Positions 55,319-64,000 of a stretch of DNA of 64,000 nucleotides are shown in pieces. The translations under genes and the position numbers were made by a program. Below the pieces are notes generated by a model that saw only the letters and a program-made list of their open reading frames with translations, did not search any database and was not told the DNA's origin. The DNA is from Terfezia claveryi (Eukaryota > Ascomycota > Pezizomycetes > Pezizales > Pezizaceae), in NCBI GenBank assembly GCA_015179025.1, contig WHUX01000014.1, forward strand, positions 62,001-126,000. The letters run 5' to 3'. Every line of letters begins with the position of its first letter. Position 1 is the first letter of the stretch.

Positions 55319-57351
55319 ATGGTTTTCTTGAAGATTCCACTTCTGGCGTCGCTGATGTTCGTTAAATTTGCCGCAGCCTTATGGCCGATACCAGCAAGTT
55401 ATGAGCATGGTTCAGAGGTTGTTTGGATAGATAGAACGACAAAATGGGAGTTCGATTGCCCAAAAGGTCTAGTAAGTAGCTATGTGTTTCTAGAGCTATC
55501 GTGAGGTTAACATTTGCCCTAGGACCCTCTGATTGACCGAAGGGTTCGCCGAGCTATTAATCGCGCGAAGCACACCACATTGAAGAAGCAGCTTGTGCCG
55601 TGGAAGTTCAAACCTCATGGAGTTGATTTCGATCCGCCAACAGATGGCAGATATCACTCTACCATCAGGAAGGTCATCATTCAACAGCTGTCATCCAACG
55701 AGACCAGAGCTCCGGCATATGAACAGATGGATGAAAGTTATGAGCTTTATCTGCCTGGCCCCAAGGGCATCCAATCCACTGACTCTGGGCTGTTGGAGAC
55801 GTTGATACAGAGACATGGAAGAATGTCGATTGCCTATATTATCGCACCAAAGTCTGCTGGTCTCATCCAGGCTTTGACGACGTTCTCTCAGCTGTTCTAT
55901 GCCCATACTAAGAACGGGGTATATTCACCACTGGCTCCCGTGGCAATCAAGGATAAGCCAAAGTTTGTTCATCGTGGTGTAAATCTTGATACTTCTAGAC
56001 AATGGTATCCGAAAGCAGCGATCCTGAGGTTGATTGATGGTATGGCGTGGAACAAGTTCAACAAACTTCACTTTCACGTTACGGATTCTCAGTCATGGCC
56101 ATTGGAGGTTCCTTCTATGCCAGAACTAGCCCTCAAGGGTGCATACTATAAGGGACTCCACTACAGTGCCAGTGACGTCCAGGATATTTACATGTATGCT
56201 GAGGACCGTGGCATCCAGGTCATCATGGAAATTGATATGCCTGGCCACACTTCCTCAATCGGTCTTGCTTATCCTACTCTCATCACTGGACAAAATATCC
56301 AACCACTGTGGACGAATGCTGCTGCTCAACCTCCAAGTGTAAGTCCTTTGATGCATTACATCTGGTTAGAACACTCCTGACTTCTTGCAATAGGGCCACC
56401 TCAAACTGAATAACACAAACGTTGAAGACTTCTTGACCAACCTATTCAATGATGTCGTTCCCCGCTTAATCCCGTACTGCAAGTACTTTCATACCGGAGG
56501 CGATGAGGTCAACAAGAACATCTACCTCCTCGACGAAGGCGTCAGGTCGGATGATCACGCTGTCATCAAGCCCTACCTAGAGAGGTTTTTGAAGCATGCT
56601 CATGACGCTGTACGAAAGAACGGTGCTACTCCATTTGTTTGGGAGGAGATGGTTCTCGAATGGGGCGTCGACTTGCCCAAGGATGTTATTGTACAAGCCT
56701 GGCTTGGGGATGAATCCGTGAAGGGTGCTGTTGCAAAGGGATACAGAGTCATTTCGGGAACTTATCAAAATTGGGTATGTTTCTCTCATCCTAGCTAATG
56801 AGTATTTAAAAAAAAAAAAAAATCTCTCATCCTAGCCCTAGTCATGTGGGTACTGTAGCTAATTTGGGTCATTTAGTACTTGGACTGCGGTAACGGACAA
56901 TGGCTCGACTTCCATGGTGACTCATTGTATCCATACAACGACTGGTGTGGACCTAAGAAGAGCTGGCGTGCAAGTGCGTTCCTGCTTTCTTCACACTTCG
57001 CCTGTCCAGAGCTGACATCGCCGTCTAGTGTACTCATACGATCCAGCTAAGGGTCTTTCAGCGGGTCAAGCCAAGCTCGTCCTCGGCGGCGAAGTCCACA
57101 TCTGGTCTGAGCAAATTGACGAATACTCCATTGACAGTACCGTTTGGCCTCGCGCAGGTGCTGCAGGGGAGGTCTTGTGGAGCGGAAGACGGGATGCGCA
57201 AGGGAAGAACAGGACATTCTCAGATGCGTCCCCACGCTTGGCAGAGATTAGGGAGCGGATGGTGAATTGGGGTATTGCGGCTTCTCCGATTATGCAGCTT
57301 TGGTGTCATCAGCATGACGGTGACTGTCAGTTCCCAGGACAAATAGTCTAG
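55319..57351 (+). CDS. Beta-N-acetylhexosaminidase, GH20, 589 aa
   Basis: Exons 55319-55471, 55523-56338, 56394-56774, 56877-56973, 57029-57351; the frame closes. Start MVFLKIPLLASLMFVKFAAA is a signal peptide. The pro-domain contains PIPASYEHGS. The GH20 domain has RGVNLDTSRQWYPKAAI, HFHVTDSQSWPLEVPSMPEL, QVIMEIDMPGHTSSIG, then the catalytic Asp-Glu pair in FHTGGDEVN, FVWEEM, VIVQAWLG, and LGGEVHIWSEQIDEYSIDSTVWPRAGA. Secreted or vacuolar enzymes of this family remove terminal GlcNAc, chiefly from chitin breakdown products. Cys-rich end (LWCHQHDGDC) is typical of fungal members. Intron 3 (102 bases) carries an A-run. Confidence 0.95.
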
Positions 57352-58865
57352 GGATATATTAGACTGGTAATTCGAGGGGCGATTGGGATGCGGGTTGTGC
57401 AGAACAGGAGGCTGAAGTTGGATAGATACCCACTGCATACAGATATTTTTTTTGCTTTCGTGGTAAGAGGGGCAGTGATGCATGCCGAAGTGGGAAATAT
57501 GAGTGGCATGGATTCTCGTTTTTCCTCAGTATTGTTCTCAAATAAAAATATCCTTTCAGGAAAGAATTGAACAAGCTAAGATCAGCTTGACCAATGCCGC
57601 CTGTTGGCATGGTTGTTCCAGCTACGTGGTGCCTTAGACAGACTACCTTAGACCCCGCATTCCTAACATTGCTTCAATTAGAGATTCTATGCTCTGGTAT
57701 ATAAGTTGGTAATCCAAATTGAGTTTAATACATTAGGGGTACTTAGTCAATTTGGATATGCATAGTATTAACGTTGATATTCTCCTTCATTGCATCCTAA
57801 TATCTCTTAGTGGATTTTAACTCATAAGAAGAGACCCGAGTCGAAATTGTGGTTGGATGTTACTTGGCCGCTCTCCCCCTGATTAGCAGCCTTCAGGGAT
57901 ATCGATGGGTTCACGGAATTTGATCATGAGGTACTATTCCTTGAAGAAAGCTCGTGACCTTTAGCCATATGTCTAGAAGAACACTGTGACGTGAACTCAT
58001 CCTGGAAGTCTGGGAGGGGAATAAAATCATTAGACTTTTGAAGGAATATATATCTCGCAAATCAATCATTCGACCAGTACACGTGTATATAGCCACAAGT
58101 GGAGGATCATAGAGTAGGCTTCAGTGCTTCATTAGGTGATATGTATCTAATGCCCGATGTGTTCCAGATCACCGCTCGAGTGTCTGACATCCTTGATTGA
58201 GCTATTGGAGTTCTCTGCTGATCTGTTCACATGTATTGCTTATTATGCTTTGTTCGTGAAGTTTGAGCGGCGGTAGTCTCAAGCCATGCGCCGGAGGGTT
58301 GAATATTTAGTCTCATGAGCGTGCGTGTACTGCATGTGTACAGTAGCAAGTCGAGGTGAATCAAAATCAGCCAGGGATGAGAAAACGGTCAGCCCAGCAA
58401 ATGAGCCCTTCATCACTTCAGCCTCAAAAGCTGCAAGCTTCCACGTCCAACCGAAGCCTTGATGTAGGTATGTATAAATCTCCATAATAAGGAAACCATG
58501 ATGCATAAAAAGCAAACGGCGGTGACTGGACTTCAAAGTATTAATCACACTAATGGTTGAATATGCTGATAAGTAAGATGATCTGAATTTTAAATAGATA
58601 CACACTGACGCAACCATTCAAACAGCTACCACTAGAGCCTCATCGACCTTTGGAATCCTGTTTCCATAAATCTCAACTTGATTCTAGCTCTTCCGGCCCT
58701 TCTTCCTTTCGCTAGAATTCTTCATGTATAGCTCGAGTGACATCCGATTTGGCGATACAAGTTCAATACACTAGGGCAAGATACCACATTCATTTTATGC
58801 CGATAGGGAAATATTACAACGTCCGACAGTACATACAATCGAGGTTAACTTGCTATACCGCTCAA

Positions 58866-58918
58866 CTACCAATTAGGTGATCTAGTTGGCTCAACGCCCC
58901 TCGTAGCTACCAATTAGG
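58866..58918 (+). mobile_element. Variant micro-element with 12-base direct repeats
   Basis: The 29-base insert 58,878-58,906 includes TAGTTGGCTCAACGCCCCTC, a variant of the full-length form. The flanks are CTACCAATTAGG (58,866-58,877, 58,907-58,918). The match is longer than 9 bases, so chance extension or an additional event is possible. Confidence 0.65.
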
Positions 58919-58933
58919 GGTATTCAAACTAAA

Positions 58934-58966
58934 TAATCGTTCGTGCCAACCAGACTATAATCGTTC
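58934..58966 (-). mobile_element. 15-base TAGTCTGGTTGGCAC micro-element
   Basis: GTGCCAACCAGACTA (58,943-58,957) lies between perfect 9-base repeats TAATCGTTC (58,934-58,942, 58,958-58,966). Identical insert to those at 49,548 and 53,845. Confidence 0.93.
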
Positions 58967-59820
58967 GATTAAATTGAGAATTGTAGTCGACGTTCTAAAC
59001 CGAAAATACTCGTTAAATGATTGAGCGACCCTCAATCATAGGGTGCGATTAAAGTGCACGATCAAGGAGGGAAATTACCACGTATTTATGTTAGCTGTGA
59101 TCGGGACTAATCAGGCTTCGGTAATATGGAAATAAGGCTCTGCTCCCACCCACTAGTAAGCTTCTCCAGTTATCCTCATCCTCAACCTACCTACTGTGGC
59201 CCCAGACGATGATACATCACTGACACTACAATTCCAGCCAGTAGAATACGAATATATACAAAGGAGTATAGCTAGAAGAGTTCTCTAAGGTAAGCCGAAT
59301 TCTTCAGAGTGGGAGGTATGGGACGCAGATAACGGGGGTTGTGGGGGGGAAGGATAGAATGGGCAGTAAGAAAGACGGGTATAGTACAGTCAGAGTAGTA
59401 CTGAGATGGATGCTGAGAAGAACATCAAGTGGACTTGGCTTGGCCCGATTGATATATAGCATTAGCCTTTAAAATGAGAGAGGAGTTCTTCACCAAGCGG
59501 AGGAAGTTGCCGAAAATTGATGTGGCTCGTTCTTGGGCTATTGAGTTGAAGATTCCAGATCCCACAGGGCTGAAGACAAAGATCCATGTCAATCAAATGA
59601 TAGAGAAGTACAGGGTACAAGACAGCAAAAGCCCTTTCGAACCAAGCAAGCGTCAACTGTGTTTCCTGGAAGGTGTTATCCTCATCCTCAACCCAAGATG
59701 GCGGTGCTGAAGAAGAAGACAGCTCTGATGTCGAAGTCGTCTATCTCCGAGTCTCTAGTCTTTGGAGGGTGTTGTGCCAACCAGACTAAGTGTACGTATA
59801 ACTGCGTATGTGTATGACAG

Positions 59821-59874
59821 TCTTGGGTATAGTCTCGAACCTAGGAGCGGTCGGGTTCGAGACTATCTTGGGTA
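59821..59874. mobile_element. 36-base TIR micro-element, TAGTCTC type
   Basis: Element 59,830-59,865 starts TAGTCTCGAACC and ends GGTTCGAGACTA: a perfect 12-base terminal inverted repeat around a 12-base centre. Perfect 9-base repeats TCTTGGGTA flank it (59,821-59,829, 59,866-59,874). Confidence 0.93.
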
Positions 59875-60715
59875 CTCAGTTAAAAAATGTGCGTTTTGGC
59901 TGAAAACAGCTAGACTTGCATATTGTGGCGGCCGCGCTAGACATCACGCAAATGCGTAAATTTAATTTTGAGTATCATACCCTTACTTATATATATATAT
60001 GTAGTCTGGTTGGCACAACAGCCCCGCCTAACTACTTAGATATATGTTTCCGTACACAGAAATTTCACAGAAACGGAAATACCATCAGCGCGGGTGCCAT
60101 TCCAAAAGAATATGTACTGATGCTCTCTAGATACTCCACTACTGCACTATGCCATTCGACCTTACAAACTGGTTACCTATGTCCCCACTGAAGGCTATCG
60201 TCTAGTATAGGTTTTTCACCTGTACACTCGTAACTAGGAAAACACTTGTGCTTGACTGAGCCTGAGAACCTATAACTGTCATGACAGGGGCTGAGTGGGT
60301 TGTAAGAAGAGAGTGCAATTCAGTACTACAAAAGATCTTGTCCTAAACTATATTAAAAAACCCGTAAACAAACAAAACAAGTTGTCCAAATACCCATTCC
60401 TCCGATAATATAATGATGTTAGAAGAGTGTGGTATGGAGGTGTCGGTACGGTTTGAGATTGAAACCTTCGAGAGGGTTAACAGAGCGAATGTTCGTGCAC
60501 TTCGGTTGTGAGAACAATAGAGCGATTGCAGCAAAGCAGCATATGTTGCAGAAGTAATGGATCGGATGGGCGTGGATTGAACTACGCTAATGCACGGTTG
60601 GAGCAAACATTGGAAAGAGTGAATGTTGTAAGTACAGTAGATAACTCGTCATGACGATAGTCTCGTGCCCTGCGAGCTCTTTTCCTTAGCAGCTGTTAGT
60701 GTTGGCACGAACCTC

Positions 60716-60816
60716 CTTTGAAGCCAGACTACTTTGAAGCAGTCTGGTTGGCACAGCAGACTAGCACAGCAGCTATATTTACTGCCGTTACCTAGTCTGG
60801 TTGACTAACCGTTACC
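60716..60816. mobile_element. Cluster of residual micro-insertions of 7, 4 and 15 bases
   Basis: CAGACTA (60,725-60,731) lies between CTTTGAAGC repeats (60,716-60,724, 60,732-60,740). ACTA (60,760-60,763) lies between GCACAGCAG repeats (60,751-60,759, 60,764-60,772). TAGTCTGGTTGACTA (60,793-60,807) lies between GCCGTTACC and ACCGTTACC (60,784-60,792, 60,808-60,816; one mismatch). Confidence 0.75.
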
Positions 60817-61075
60817 CAGACCGGAACGCATCTGGATTCCATGCACCCTTGGCGACATGTGAAACGACTAAACAATTTTCCTCTATTCCTGCTTGCAAGG
60901 TATAAGATCCCCGCAGCCGCAGTGAGACTACTTGATACACTACACCCGTATATCTGGATACTCTAGGGTAAACCATTCGCACTGCAACTTATAGTGTTGT
61001 CAGATTACAGTAAGGGTATACGTATCCTAATTATATCCCTATTAACCTAAAGACCTACCTGTTTTTGTTTGCAAC

Positions 61076-62942
61076 ATGTTGCTCGACAGCCTGACCCAAC
61101 TCCCAGCCTCTACTATACTCCTTCTTGGAGTGGGTAACCTCGTTGCCTGGGTAGGAGTATCAAAAGCCTATGAGAGCTATAGACTCAGGAAATTGGGCAA
61201 GCGCCCACCAGCCGTACCCACATGGACTCCACTACTGGGTATTTTATCCTCAGTCTGAGAGCTCGAAGACATGGCTAATGGGAGGGGGGTGCGACAGGAT
61301 TGGATATCATACAAGACTCAATGAAGAATGCAAGGAATAATACAACATATGATGGATGGAAGGACAAGTCAGAAAGAGTGGGATATACCTTTGAAATGAC
61401 CCTGCTATTGAACAGATTTGTGTTTACTGTTGAGCCGGAGAACTTGAAAGCTCTATTAACTTCGCAGTTTAACGATTTTGGTAGGAACTTAACTATTGGG
61501 GCTACTCTGGAGTAAGTACTGACTATGGCCTGTAGGAAAGGGCGAGGAATTTCATAAGAACTGGTTCCCCTTTCTGGGAGGTAATTTGGGAGATCACCTC
61601 AACCTTATTGGGCAGTTTTCTGACAGGACAATTAGACAGTATCTTTGCTACAGATGGTGAGAAATGGCATAATTCTCGCCAATTGATTCGCCCTCAATTC
61701 ATTAAGGATCGGGTATCTGATCTACATACTTTCGAGACTCACATTCAGAAGATGATTTCTCTCGTTCGGGAGGCCCAAGGGCAAACGATTGATGTTCAGG
61801 ACTTGTTCTTCCGCCTGACGTTGGACACCGCCACAGATTTCTTGCTCGGGAGTAGTGTCAATTCGTTGGATTCGCCCCAGGTGGAATTTGCTGAGGCATT
61901 TGCAATCGTCCAGAAGACCCATAATGATATGGAACGTCTTGGGTAGTTTTGTTTCGTCACCAGTAACTGCTTAAGCAAAGCTGACAATACAATGAAGAGC
62001 TTTACGTCATTTCGTCCGTTTCCCAGAGTACAAGAAAAGTTTGGAAATTCTCAACCGCTTTGTGAACCAGTTTGTCCACCAAGTCGTGAGAATGACTCCT
62101 GAGGAATTGGAAAGCAAGGGTAGCCATAATTATAACTTCTTGCACGCTCTCGCTGGGTTTACTAGAGACCCAAAGACTCTGAGGGATCAGTTGGTTGCAG
62201 TTCTATTGGCTGGTAGGGTATGTTTATCAATCCATTCATTTGTTCCTTAGCAGCCTGCTGAGATGAGCCCCTTGGAATCTAAAGGACACCACCGCTGGCA
62301 CGCTAAGCTGGGCCTTTTACGAGTTGTCACGAAAGCCAGAAGCTGTTCAACGGTTGAGGCAGGAGATCTTGGAGACCGTGGGGCCAACAGAACCACCGAC
62401 ATATGAGAACCTGAAGAATATGAAGTACTTGCAACATGTCATAAATGAGACTTTGAGGCTGTATCCTGCCGGTAGGTCCTATTTGGCGCCTTTTTAAACA
62501 ACGAAACTATAGTAATCAGTTTCACCATACAGTCCCTTTCAATGTGAGAACTGCCCTAAAAGACACCACATTTCCTGTCGGTGGTGGGCCAGACCGGAAA
62601 CAACCGATTGCAATCCTTAAGGGTACTCAAGTAGCATACGGTCCCATTATCATGCAGCGACGGAAGGACTTGTTCGGCCCAGATGCTGATGAATTTAAGC
62701 CCGAACGATGGAATAACTGGACACCAAAGGCATGGCAGTATATTCCGTTTAACGGTGGACCAAGAATTTGCATTGGGCAGCAATTCGCCTTGGCGGAGAT
62801 GGGATATTGTCTCGTTAGGCTTTTCCAGTCCTTTGAGGAGGTCAATTACATGGGCACTAAGCCCCCACGCATGAGATGTGAGATTACGATATCGGCTGTG
62901 GGGGGTGTTGAGGTGGCATTCAGGGAGGCATCTAAGGCTTGA
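61076..62942 (+). CDS. Cytochrome P450, CYP52-like, 504 aa
   Basis: Seven exons: 61076-61238, 61298-61480, 61536-61580, 61636-61942, 61998-62217, 62285-62471, 62533-62942; all introns are 55-67 bases. An N-terminal membrane anchor (STILLLGVGNLVAWVGV) and proline-rich hinge (GKRPPAVPTW) precede TDGEKWHNSRQLIRPQF (helix C region), helix-I AGRDTTAGTLSW, the K-helix ETLRLYP, the PERW motif FKPERWNNW, and heme loop FNGGPRICIGQQFA with the axial Cys. CYP52-type enzymes hydroxylate n-alkanes and fatty acids in the ER. The exact substrate is unknown; lone genes like this may instead serve detoxification or secondary metabolism, but no biosynthetic cluster is next to it. Confidence 0.93.
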
Positions 62943-63337
62943 TACATATGTATGGAGTTGGTTTGAGGTAAATTGATAATGATTTTCCTTTATTTTGGGT
63001 CCCTGTTTTTTTGAGGGAATTTTTTGGTAACGGCACATCTGGGATTTTGGTTCTTTATAAGCACTACTACAACTGTATGTAGTCTTGACAATATGTCAAG
63101 TTGCATTCATGGGAAACGTGCCAGGGTAGTGCCTAAACCGTGGAGGCTATTGACACGTGTGCGGCTGGGAATTGGTTGTTGAAGCCCTGAAGTTTTATGT
63201 TTTACAGCGATAGTACATATACCTTTCATGCTTTTACTTGTTCATATTTATTGTTATTTGCCAATAGCAAATATAGTACTGATCCTTTCCAACTTCATTG
63301 TTCGCGTAAATATCTAGCCCACGGGATTACGACTGTA
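62943..63337. other. 3' spacer of the P450 gene
   Basis: Contains T-rich runs after the stop codon. No other feature seen. Confidence 0.5.
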
Positions 63338-64000
63338 CCCTACGTAGCATACCTAGCTCTTTCGAGGGGCTTGTGCCAACCAGACTACATACCTAGCATA
63401 CCCTTATATACTTTTCTCCCCGAGCTCCTTCATAGATACTTAGCTATATGTATGTATCATTGAATTTAGTCTGTAGGTAGGGTGGATGAATCACACGCTC
63501 CTATAGCTATACCGTACCATAGACTTCAGCTGCGATTCTATATCTAATGTATCATGTATGATTTGCTCTATTGGTCTATACACTGCTTGATGGAGGCATG
63601 CTTTAAATTACGTGCTCCTATACAGTAGCCATACCTTGGTTTGATGCGCTTCCATAGCTAGTAATCCCGGTGTTCCCCATTTCATGTAGCCGCTCCTATT
63701 TATTCTATGTCTAAACTAATGTAGTATATATTTTCGCATAGTTTGTGGGTGTAAAGTATTCGAGTAAACCTATGTACGGTGTTATGAACTTCATAGTGAG
63801 ATCTTACCATGTGTATAAACACCACTAGATGTACAAATTGAGTTAATACCAAAGAGAGAGAGCACGTACGTGATCATTAGCAGATGAAGTACTTTACAAC
63901 GGCCATCTCTAGATATGTTATGATTAGACATCTATATATTTTGGTGCTATGAACGGAGTATATTCTACTAAGGCAATATATCATTGGGAACACAACTACC
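63338..64000. mobile_element. Second copy of the foldback element, cut by the window edge
   Basis: The TACCTAGCATACC repeats (63,338-63,410), the stretch around GGCATGCTTTAAATTACG (about 63,595) and TATATATTTTCGCATAGTTTGT (about 63,725) onward to GGCAATATATCATTGGGAACAC match 52.4-53.2 kb. Only one arm and part of the centre are inside the window. Confidence 0.75.
63348..63396 (-). mobile_element. 31-base TAGTCTGG micro-element with terminal hairpin
   Basis: The insert at 63,357-63,387 reads TAGTCTGGTTGGCACAAG on the minus strand and ends in a CTC-GAAA-GAG hairpin. Perfect direct repeats CATACCTAG (63,348-63,356, 63,388-63,396) flank it. It lies inside the second foldback copy. Confidence 0.9.

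Larger units (their letters stand above)
57352..61075. other. 3.7 kb spacer dense in micro-elements
   Basis: No supported gene. A minus-strand frame at 58,617-58,279 and a plus frame at 59,474-59,710 have no recognisable domain. The micro-elements listed below are concentrated at 58.8-60.9 kb, with one more at 59,766-59,789 and one at about 60,002-60,037. Confidence 0.5.

Noticed and set aside
59474..59710. 78-residue frame with a charged, protein-like composition
   Set aside because: No domain, no splice context and it lies among repeats; too weak to call.
59766..59789. GGAGGGTGTTGTGCCAACCAGACTA as a micro-element with duplication
   Set aside because: The insert matches the full-length form at 43,056, but the flanks do not form a 9-base repeat, so it was not counted among the supported insertions.
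60002..60037. 36-base TAGTCTGG element with ATATATATG/AGATATATG flanks
   Set aside because: The flanks are simple AT repeats, so the 8-of-9 match is not informative.
1..64000. tRNA or rRNA genes
   Set aside because: I looked for T-loop-like GTTCGANTC with a matching acceptor stem and found none that I could fold convincingly by eye; a tRNAscan run would decide.

Overview
This window is nuclear DNA of a filamentous ascomycete (Pezizomycotina). Genes are split by many introns of about 50-60 bases with GT-AG ends, and the proteins are typical of that group: a PDR-type ABC transporter, a nucleolar FKBP with a nucleoplasmin-like N-terminus, a CYP52-like P450, a GH20 hexosaminidase and a fused PsuG-PsuK protein. 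Gene density is low (about a dozen confident genes in 64 kb) and the spaces are full of transposon debris. That would suit a repeat-rich genome such as those of some Pezizomycetes, but the sequence alone does not fix the species.

Layout: 1-7,360 is nested mobile DNA (a piggyBac-like remnant with 48-base terminal repeats, a 4.4 kb inverted-repeat structure with three elements inside it, MITEs). A nucleolar FKBP gene (7,490-9,064, -) follows. 9.1-17.3 kb holds a decayed PIF/Harbinger element, an integrase fragment and one doubtful gene. The ABC transporter (17,364-22,072, +) carries one frameshift. After a Cdc25 phosphatase gene (26,380-28,246, +) comes a conserved block: PsuG-PsuK (-) and OST1 (+) share a 320-base divergent promoter, and hexokinase (-) converges on OST1. 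A 52-codon gene lies at 41.7 kb. Then come SF3B6/p14 (-), cullin-3 (-), the mitochondrial Zim17/Hep1 zinc-ribbon protein (+) and a RED/IK spliceosomal protein (-). 52.2-53.9 kb is a long-terminal-repeat foldback element. The GH20 hexosaminidase (55,319-57,351, +) and the P450 (61,076-62,942, +) close the window, and a second copy of the foldback element runs off the right edge.

The most unusual signal is a family of extremely small insertions (4 to about 97 bases) scattered through all the non-coding parts. Each carries the terminus TAGTCT (mostly TAGTCTGG, sometimes TAGTCTC) at least at one end. In more than twenty cases the insertion sits between 9-base direct repeats that are perfect or have one mismatch. 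One insertion has its empty site inside this window, several are nested in each other, and some are full palindromes with perfect terminal inverted repeats. I know of no named family with these properties. The 9-base duplication points to a transposase-like staggered cut, but no transposase with these ends is present here.

Exon structures were built by reading splice signals and reading frames by eye. All confident models close in frame (the ABC gene only after allowing one missing base).
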